Assembly: GCA_946480695.1 (NCBI GenBank)
Contig: CAMLKG010000021.1
Span: forward strand, 1 to 64,000
Source: an uncultured Cellvibrio sp.
GTDB taxonomy: Bacteria; Pseudomonadota; Gammaproteobacteria; Pseudomonadales; Cellvibrionaceae
Length of the DNA stretch: 64,000 nt
Direction of reading: 5' to 3'
Part shown: positions 57,931 through 64,000 of the stretch, piece after piece
How positions within the stretch are numbered: the first letter of the stretch is position 1
How the letters are laid out: each line of letters starts with the position of its first letter
Notes under the pieces: generated by a model
The model's input: the letters and a program-made list of their open reading frames with translations, nothing else
What the model was told of the DNA's origin: nothing
Databases searched by the model: none
Program-made: the position numbers and the translations under genes

Positions 57931-58830
57931 TCAAAGTTCCGCAGCGAAACCGCCAACAGGTTCGGGAAAATATAAAGGGCCAGGCGCACCTATAGGAAGA
58001 TTAACATTCGGTGGATAATCAACACCGACGAGATATAGGCCGAACGGTTTTGCCGTCGCACCTCCAGCGCTGCGATCACGGGCGGCCAGTACCTCGGCAA
58101 CCCATTCAGGTGGCTTATCCCCTGCCCCGACTGCCAGTAATACCCCCACGATATTACGTACCATATGGTGCAAAAACGCGTTCGCCTGGACCTCTAATAC
58201 AATCAAGTCCCCGCGCCTGACCAAATGCAGGTACTCGATTTTCCGTACCGGGCTTTTTGCCTGGCATTGCGTGGCACGAAAAGAAGTAAAGTCATGCTGC
58301 CCAACCAAATGCGCCGCCGCTTTACGCATCTTCGATAGATCCAGCGGACGAGGCGACCAGGTCACTTGATCATGTAACAGCGCGGATGGGGTTTTGGCAT
58401 CACTTAGCAAATAACGATAGGTACGATTAAGTGCGCTGAAGCGCGCATGAAATTGCGGCATAACTTCTTTAGCCCAACGCACACCAACCGCATCCGGCAA
58501 GTAGGGTCGTGTACCGCGCAACCAGGCCTTTTCCGGACGAACTGCCAGGGTATCGAAATGAATGACCTGGTTGGTAGCATGCACACCGGCATCCGTCCTG
58601 CCAGCACAAACCAGGGTAACCTCTTCATCAGCTACCCTGGACAATGCATATTCAAGTGCCTGCTGGACCGTTTTAACACCGTTAGGCTGGACCTGGAAGC
58701 CATGGAATTCCGACCCTTTGTACTCAATACCTAATGCAATCCTGTGCATACCTTCCGGCCAGACAGTATCTGCGACTACTTCCCCGTTGCGGGTATAGGG
58801 TTTGGAAGTGGGGATATAGTTTTCACTCAT
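57931..58830 (-). CDS. truA: tRNA pseudouridine synthase A (299 aa)
   Basis: Makes pseudouridine at positions 38-40 in the anticodon arm. The catalytic Asp is in CAGRTDAGVHATNQ, with further motifs FHARFSALNRTYRY and HHMVRNIVGVLL. The ATG at 58828-58830 gives an N-terminal extension of about 27 residues before the usual RIALGIEYKGSEFHGF; an internal ATG at 58749 is an alternative start. Upstream is a terminator that separates it from fimV. Confidence 0.94.
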   Translation of the reverse strand: MSENYIPTSKPYTRNGEVVADTVWPEGMHRIALGIEYKGSEFHGFQVQPNGVKTVQQALEYALSRVADEEVTLVCAGRTDAGVHATNQVIHFDTLAVRPEKAWLRGTRPYLPDAVGVRWAKEVMPQFHARFSALNRTYRYLLSDAKTPSALLHDQVTWSPRPLDLSKMRKAAAHLVGQHDFTSFRATQCQAKSPVRKIEYLHLVRRGDLIVLEVQANAFLHHMVRNIVGVLLAVGAGDKPPEWVAEVLAARDRSAGGATAKPFGLYLVGVDYPPNVNLPIGAPGPLYFPEPVGGFAAEL

Positions 58831-58862
58831 AGCTTGTCATCACCAAATAATTCAACCCAAAT

Positions 58863-58897
58863 AAAAAAGCCTTGCACCAAAGGTACAAGGCTTTTTT
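58863..58897 (-). terminator. Intrinsic terminator after fimV
   Basis: AAAAAAGCCTTG and CAAGGCTTTTTT pair perfectly over 12 bases around an 11-base loop, with a T-run on the minus strand. It ends the fimV transcript 14 bases after its stop. Confidence 0.92.
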
Positions 58898-58910
58898 AAA
58901 AGATGGGCGA

Positions 58911-61900
58911 TTAAACAATGCGGCCCAACAATTCATTCGCTTCTTTGCGTTGCTCCTCATTACCCTCATTGATAACCTCGGAAAGAATATCTTTTGCTCC
59001 CTCCGCATCACCCATATCTATGTAGGCACGAGCCAAATCCAGCTTGGTAGCCGCTTCATCGGCATCCGCGAGGAAATCCAATTCAGAATCCATTTCATCG
59101 TCAGAAAGATCAGCTAAGGCCGCCTCATCACTCGAAAATTCATTTAGATCCAGGTCATCGGACCCGGTAGAAAACTCGGACAAGGCCTGCGAAAACAGAT
59201 CTTCATCCTGCGCGGCCCCCTCGGCAGTCGCCGGTTTCGATTTACCTGGAAGCTCTTCATCCAATTCCAGATCAGCCAAGTCAGATGAGGCGTCACTATC
59301 CAGCGCTGCAAAATCAGCTTCGATTTCCGCATCCAATGTTTTTTCATCTTCCAGATCAAAACTCATGGTTTCTTCAGGATTATCCAGGTCATCTGTCAGA
59401 TTCAGGCCGGATGGTGCAAGATCCTCAAGCTGCATGTCCTCATCAAGGTCATCCAGGTCAAATTCAGCCTCGTCCTTAGCCATCTCCTGGGCAGCGAATT
59501 CTGAAATACTGGGTGAATCCTCTCCCGGTACCTCATCTTCAAAATCAACATCAAGGCTTTCCATTTCGTGATCCAGGGCAGCCAGATCTATATCATCAAC
59601 GTTCATGTCGAGGTTGAAGTCATCAGAGGATACGTCCAGTGTCCCATCGACCAAGGCTTCCGGTTCCTGTTTGCTCTCAACCGATTCCATGTCATCTGCT
59701 AATTCATCACCAAACTCCAGCTCATCATCTACAGACAAATCATCATCCAGTGCCAGATCGTCATCCAGATCAAAATTAAACTCGTCATCAATGGCCGCTG
59801 ATGTCGCCTCCACATCCTCCGGTACCCTATCCTTTTCCAATTCGTCCAAGGCAAACGATAGCTCTGACAAATCATCGGTTTGTTTGACATCGGAGTCTTC
59901 ATCCAGGGCCAACGAAAACTCATCGGCTATAGTGCCAGGACCAGTAGTGGCTTTTGACGGTTCGTCGTCATCCAGATCCAACTGGAAATCAAAATCACTT
60001 GCCTGGTAATTGGCCGGTGCGGGCTGCTCTTCCGAGACCGACAGGTCATCGTCAAGATTAAAATCATCAAGTGCGAAATCGTCCGCAGGCTCGCTGGACT
60101 GGCCAATTCCTGCATCAAACTCACCGGCACCGGATATGCCTGCACGCAACTCAGCCGCACGGGACAAGAGCGCAGCACCTGCAAGCGGCAGAAGCGCTGC
60201 GTATTGTTTGTCAAAACTCGCGACGTTCTGTTGTTGCGCATAAACCTCAAGGAGCTTCATGCGAATATCGGTTGAATCCGGATCTTTCTTCAACGCATTG
60301 AGCAACATCTCTTCAGCTTGGTCCAACTTGCCGTAGGCGATGTAAATATCAGCCTCACCAACCACATCCCCGGTTTCGGCAACCGCTTCGACAGGCCGCT
60401 CCTCATCAAACAAAGAGGACTCATCAATTTCATCGAAGTTATCCGGGACCTCCTCCGTTTCATCGATTTCAACAGGCGCTTCATCCATGGAAAATACATC
60501 TTGCTCAGCCAGGGCTTGCTCTTCTGCCGCTTGCTTGCGACGACGGTAAGCCAAATAACCGGCCCCCGCTAAACCCAAGACCCCTAAACCGATCCAGGGA
60601 GCATTTTCCGTTACCTTATCCATTAACGTCGGTTGAGGTTTGGGACGAGTGACCACTTTATTGGGTTGCACCGGTGGTGGAACTACCGCTGCCGCACTCG
60701 ATGCGGCGGAACTGCTCGCAACAACAGGCGTTACCGGTGTTATCGCCTCCTGGGAGGCTACCGTTGCCGATTCCGGGGAAGAAACCATTGGCTCTCCCAC
60801 CGGAGCAACCGGCTGTTCAACAGGCAATTGTGAGGAAGGTATATCAGCCGGCTTTTGCTCCGCTGCCACCTGGAGGGCACGCAATTTTTCATTGCTAACA
60901 TCCACCAGCCGTTGCATGGTTTCGATTTGTGCTTCCAGATCCCTAACCCGCGAACTCAGCTCTGTATTTTCCGCCTTGGACTTATCCAGTTCCTCCAAGG
61001 TCGCTGCCAATTCAGTCTCAAGTGCCTTACCCGAACCATCGTTAGCACCACTACCTTGCCCGCCTCCATTATCCGCAGAGGGCGCGGCCAGCTTTACCCG
61101 GCCACTGACTTCAGTGGATTCTGCGCGAGCAGTGCTGGTACGACGGGATGCGTTAATTTGCGCTCCCAACTCCGAATCACCATTATTGGCCGCAGCAAAC
61201 TGGCGCACCGCTTCAGATTTACCCAGGGATTTCATTTCCTCGGCACCAGGAATACGCAGCACCTGGCCACGGCGCAGGCGATTAATATTGCCCCCGATAA
61301 ACGCATCGGGATTGGCTTTGTATAGCGCCATCATACTTTGATGAACGGAGACACTGGCATCAGGGCGCGCACGCAACGCTATTTCCCACAAAGTGTCGTT
61401 GTTGCGCACCTCATAATCACTGCCGCTCAATTTGGGCTGTGGACTCACACCCGAACCTGAAGTAGACCGGGTTGACGGAACATAAATGGTCGGTGCTGCT
61501 GTCGATGGGCGAGCCTGCCTTGGGGCGGAGGTGGTTGCGGACTGAACAGGGCGGCTAACGGCGCCCTCGTCAAAGGTCGGCAGGTCCATTAATAAAGTGT
61601 ATTCACGCAACAAGCGTCCCGCAGTCCAACGGGCTTCAATCAGGAAATTCAGGTAGGGCTCGCGCACGGGATTACGCGAAGTAATTAATACCTTGGGGCC
61701 ATCAGGTGATTCAAGATCAACGGCAAACTGGAATTCGGTATAGAAAAATAAACGATCAACGCCGTTGCGTTCAAAATCTGCTGGTGATGCCAATGTAACC
61801 AGGATTTGTTCAGCAGTGAGATCGCGGGTGTCAAGCAGCTTAACCTCGGCCTCAAGCGGCTGGTTCAGTGTTGACTTGAGCTTAACCTCACCTAACCCCA

Positions 61901-61970
61901 ACGCACTCACATGGGATGAGAGCGCCAGAGACGCGAGACCACAGGCTAAAACCAACTGACGAAGACGCAT
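58911..61970 (-). CDS. fimV: Pilus assembly/polar hub protein FimV (1019 aa)
   Basis: A signal peptide (1-23), FimV N-terminal domain (about 24-130), a LysM peptidoglycan-binding region (about 185-241, NDTLWEIALRARPDASV), a coiled coil (about 317-362), one membrane helix (about 457-475) and a very acidic cytoplasmic part follow. The C-terminal part (975-1019, LDLARAYIDMGDAEGAKDIL) is the TPR-like FimV C-terminal motif. In Pseudomonas FimV marks the pole and supports type IV pili and cyclic-AMP signalling. Asp/Glu repeats fill about residues 490-970. It sits at its usual position between asd and truA. Confidence 0.94.
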   Translation of the reverse strand: MRLRQLVLACGLASLALSSHVSALGLGEVKLKSTLNQPLEAEVKLLDTRDLTAEQILVTLASPADFERNGVDRLFFYTEFQFAVDLESPDGPKVLITSRNPVREPYLNFLIEARWTAGRLLREYTLLMDLPTFDEGAVSRPVQSATTSAPRQARPSTAAPTIYVPSTRSTSGSGVSPQPKLSGSDYEVRNNDTLWEIALRARPDASVSVHQSMMALYKANPDAFIGGNINRLRRGQVLRIPGAEEMKSLGKSEAVRQFAAANNGDSELGAQINASRRTSTARAESTEVSGRVKLAAPSADNGGGQGSGANDGSGKALETELAATLEELDKSKAENTELSSRVRDLEAQIETMQRLVDVSNEKLRALQVAAEQKPADIPSSQLPVEQPVAPVGEPMVSSPESATVASQEAITPVTPVVASSSAASSAAAVVPPPVQPNKVVTRPKPQPTLMDKVTENAPWIGLGVLGLAGAGYLAYRRRKQAAEEQALAEQDVFSMDEAPVEIDETEEVPDNFDEIDESSLFDEERPVEAVAETGDVVGEADIYIAYGKLDQAEEMLLNALKKDPDSTDIRMKLLEVYAQQQNVASFDKQYAALLPLAGAALLSRAAELRAGISGAGEFDAGIGQSSEPADDFALDDFNLDDDLSVSEEQPAPANYQASDFDFQLDLDDDEPSKATTGPGTIADEFSLALDEDSDVKQTDDLSELSFALDELEKDRVPEDVEATSAAIDDEFNFDLDDDLALDDDLSVDDELEFGDELADDMESVESKQEPEALVDGTLDVSSDDFNLDMNVDDIDLAALDHEMESLDVDFEDEVPGEDSPSISEFAAQEMAKDEAEFDLDDLDEDMQLEDLAPSGLNLTDDLDNPEETMSFDLEDEKTLDAEIEADFAALDSDASSDLADLELDEELPGKSKPATAEGAAQDEDLFSQALSEFSTGSDDLDLNEFSSDEAALADLSDDEMDSELDFLADADEAATKLDLARAYIDMGDAEGAKDILSEVINEGNEEQRKEANELLGRIV

Positions 61971-62260
61971 AGCGCTATCCTTTTATTATTCCACGGCTGA
62001 ATTGCAATGATTAGCCAGACATTTTAGTTGATGCGCAGCACTTGATGGAAAAAGATGCCACGTTAAAGAGGTTAAACCTCGAATAAATATTCAGTATCGC
62101 TCGTAAGTATTCATTATAAATAGGTTTTTATCAATACTTAGGGTCTTGACAAAGCAACCATAAAGCGCGTTTTTTAACGCTTTATCAGGCTGTTTTCACA
62201 AAAATGTGAAAAAGAGCTGACATTTAAATCCTTATTTAATAACGAAATGGTTATATAAAC
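61971..62260. promoter_or_regulatory. fimV upstream region with several dyads
   Basis: No gene is visible. Three dyads are seen: GAGGTT-A-AACCTC (62068-62080), TAAAGCG...CGCTTTA (62161-62184) and TTTTCACA-AAAA-TGTGAAAA (62193-62212). A TATAAT box on the minus strand lies near 62115-62120, but no good minus-35 matches it. One dyad may be an operator and another part of the upstream unit's end. Which are used cannot be decided here. Confidence 0.4.
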
Positions 62261-62293
62261 AAAAACCCCAAGGGTAAGGCCTCGGGGTTTTTC
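62261..62293 (-). terminator. Intrinsic terminator after asd
   Basis: AAAAACCCCAAGG and CCTCGGGGTTTTT form a stem with one mispair around a six-base loop. On the minus strand the T-run follows about 25 bases past the asd stop. Confidence 0.82.
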
Positions 62294-62317
62294 GTTTGCA
62301 GCAATCCGGAGGATTAC

Positions 62318-63430
62318 TTATTTCGACTCTTTCAAGATGCGCAGCATACGGCGCAAAGGCTCAGCCGCACCCCACAACAACTGGTCGCCAACAGTAAAGG
62401 CAGACAGGTATTGCGGCCCCATATTCATTTTGCGCAAGCGGCCAACCGGAATACTTAAAGTACCCGTTACCTTGGTTGGCGTCAGGTCGCGGAGACTGCT
62501 TTCACGATCATTCGGCACAACTGAAGCCCATGGATTGGCATTTTTGATTAACCCTTCGATATCCGCAACAGGAACATCTTTATTTAACTTGATAGTCAGC
62601 GCCTGGCTGTGGCAACGCATGGCGCCGATACGTACGCACAAGCCATCAACCGGAATCGGGTTATCGCTACGCCCCAGGATCTTGTTAGTCTCGGCCTGCC
62701 CCTTCCATTCTTCTTTGGACTGGCCGGTTTCCCATTGCTTGTCGATATAAGGCAACAAGCTTCCCGCCAAAGGATGGCCAAAGTTGGCTTTTGGCAATTC
62801 GTCACCACGCATGGTTTCTGCAATGATGCGGTCAATTTCAAGGATCGCTGATTTTGGGTCAGCCAGTTTGTCAGCAACAGACTTGTGCAGGGTTCCCATT
62901 TGGGAAATAAGTTCGCGCATATTTTGCGCACCGGCACCGGAAGCAGCTTGATAGGTCATGGAAGAAACCCACTCAACCAAACCGGCACGGAACAATCCAC
63001 CCAGGCCCATCAGCATAAGGCTTACTGTACAGTTACCGCCGATGTAGTTTTTAACCCCCCGGGCGATACCGTTTTTAATTACATCGTTATTCACCGGATC
63101 AAGGACAATAATTGCATCCTTATCCATCCGCAGGCTTGATGCAGCATCGATCCAGTAGCCATTCCAGCCAGAAGAACGTAATTTCGGGAAAATTTCATTG
63201 GTGTAATCACCGCCCTGGCAGGTCACGATTACATCCAGTTGCTTAAGGTCATCCACCGAATAAGCATCCTTCAGCGCGGGCAATCCAGCCGCTACCGCTG
63301 GCGCAGCGCCACCCACGTTAGAGGTGGTAAAAAACACTGGCTCGATATCCGTAAAGTCATTCTCAGATTGCATACGCTCCATCAATACGGAGCCCACCAT
63401 GCCGCGCCAACCTACAAAACCTACTTTCAT
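62318..63430 (-). CDS. asd: Aspartate-semialdehyde dehydrogenase (370 aa)
   Basis: Makes aspartate semialdehyde for the lysine, threonine and methionine branch and for diaminopimelate. NADP fold [14 protein letters not shown], catalytic Cys in [10 protein letters not shown], active His/Arg region in [11 protein letters not shown]. The family with this N-terminus is the Gram-negative type. The start is ATG 63428-63430; an in-frame upstream ATG seven codons away is less likely. It lies between leuB and fimV as in Pseudomonas. Confidence 0.96.
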   Translation of the reverse strand: MKVGFVGWRGMVGSVLMERMQSENDFTDIEPVFFTTSNVGGAAPAVAAGLPALKDAYSVDDLKQLDVIVTCQGGDYTNEIFPKLRSSGWNGYWIDAASSLRMDKDAIIVLDPVNNDVIKNGIARGVKNYIGGNCTVSLMLMGLGGLFRAGLVEWVSSMTYQAASGAGAQNMRELISQMGTLHKSVADKLADPKSAILEIDRIIAETMRGDELPKANFGHPLAGSLLPYIDKQWETGQSKEEWKGQAETNKILGRSDNPIPVDGLCVRIGAMRCHSQALTIKLNKDVPVADIEGLIKNANPWASVVPNDRESSLRDLTPTKVTGTLSIPVGRLRKMNMGPQYLSAFTVGDQLLWGAAEPLRRMLRILKESK

Positions 63431-63478
63431 CTCAGTCTCTCTTAAATTCACAAGCTAAATAATCAGGCTAGCGTGCAA

Positions 63479-64000
63479 CTATGCATTTAGAGCCGCAACA
63501 ACAGCATCACCCATTTGTGAGGTAGATACCTTGGTCTTACCTTCGGTATAAATATCTGCCGTGCGATACCCCTGATCCAGCACTTTACCGACCGCCGCTT
63601 CAATCACATCAGCAACATCGGGATAACCGAGGGAATAACGCAGCATCATGGATACCGACAGAATAGTCGCCAGCGGATTGGCAATATTCTGCCCGGCAAT
63701 ATCCGGTGCGGATCCGTGGCAAGGCTCATACATACCGCGACCATCCTTATCCAGCGAGGCCGACGGCAGCATACCGATTGAACCCGTCAACATGGCAGCC
63801 GCGTCGGACAAAATATCACCAAACATATTGCCAGTCACTAACACATCAAATTGTTTTGGCGCACGCACCAGTTGCATAGCGGCATTGTCCACGTACATAT
63901 GGGACAACTCAACGTCCGGATACTCTTTGTGCAAAGTGTCCATTACTTCGCGCCACAACATGGTAGCTTCCAGCACATTTGCTTTATCAACGGAACATAC
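63479..64000 (-). CDS. leuB: 3-isopropylmalate dehydrogenase, C-terminal part
   Basis: Only the last 173 codons are in view; the gene runs off the window at 64000. The part shows [46 protein letters not shown], and [14 protein letters not shown], the metal and NADH-binding regions of LeuB. Leucine pathway role. It is followed by asd 48 bases on, without a visible terminator, suggesting one transcript. Confidence 0.95.
   Translation of the reverse strand, partial: VCSVDKANVLEATMLWREVMDTLHKEYPDVELSHMYVDNAAMQLVRAPKQFDVLVTGNMFGDILSDAAAMLTGSIGMLPSASLDKDGRGMYEPCHGSAPDIAGQNIANPLATILSVSMMLRYSLGYPDVADVIEAAVGKVLDQGYRTADIYTEGKTKVSTSQMGDAVVAALNA

Noticed and set aside
60640..61341. Plus-strand open frame of 233 codons opposite fimV
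   Set aside because: Ser/Ala-rich mirror of the low-complexity FimV coding sequence; fimV itself is certain.
62115..62186. TTGACA on the plus strand near 62146 as a promoter
   Set aside because: No minus-10 element at a suitable distance and no plus-strand gene downstream.

Overview
The window looks like a chromosomal segment from a gammaproteobacterium of the Cellvibrio/Pseudomonas side of the class. I would guess Cellvibrionaceae, but no rRNA is present to prove it. The main support is gene order. leuB-asd-fimV-truA-trpF-trpB-trpA-accD-folC-SPOR gene-cvpA-purF-tRNA/metZ closely resembles the pseudomonad/cellvibrionad arrangement (asd-fimV-truA-trpF-accD-folC-dedD-cvpA-purF-metZ), here with trpBA inserted after trpF. 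A complete Na+-translocating NADH:quinone reductase (nqrA-F plus nqrM), lolCDE, sthA, mfd followed by a CsiV-type gene, and an FimV of about 1,000 residues agree with this.

Positions 1-4,366 are an AT-rich accessory patch, visibly unlike the rest. Almost everything is on the minus strand. It holds the frameshifted tail of an RTX (glycine-rich, Ca-binding repeat) protein, two diverged copies of a two-gene module (a four-helix membrane protein translationally coupled to a 61-64 aa acidic protein), two more small membrane proteins, gene scraps, and a repeated 50-base sequence that closes the RTX tail and recurs beyond the second module. Next to it (4,367-9,261) are a family-4 glycosyltransferase and the inner-membrane half of a type I secretion system (HlyB-like ABC transporter with a degenerate C39-like domain, plus an HlyD-like adaptor). 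Together they resemble a decayed or remodelled type I secreted RTX locus with candidate self-protection genes. That role is inference; the modules match no family I recognise.

Positions 9,378-24,136 form a trehalose/alpha-glucan and stress region. A minus-strand trehalose synthase-maltokinase fusion stands across a long intergenic region from plus-strand genes for a DUF4142 periplasmic protein, a small basic Rho-N-like protein, an MscS channel, and glgA-treZ-treY-DUF2934-glgX. The last five are tightly packed or overlapping. They can make and debranch alpha-glucan and convert its ends to trehalose. The maltokinase half of the fusion has lost both catalytic aspartates expected in its family (HGN for HGD, EFD for DFE), so it may be a pseudokinase. 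No malQ, glgE or glgB is in the window.

Positions 24,187-33,451 carry comEC, a DUF2062 gene, lolCDE (lipoprotein release), a PilZ gene, a small exported protein, sthA and nqrM. The nqrABCDEF operon (33,543-39,388) runs on the minus strand, divergent from mfd. Then come the CsiV-like gene, a cold-shock gene, a purine phosphoribosyltransferase gene, mgsA, and htpG with a near-consensus sigma-32 promoter. A tRNA-Val(GAC) gene and the long minus-strand amino-acid, purine, fatty-acid and cell-envelope cluster from metZ to leuB (cut by the window end) complete the segment. Several intrinsic terminators mark the unit boundaries clearly.
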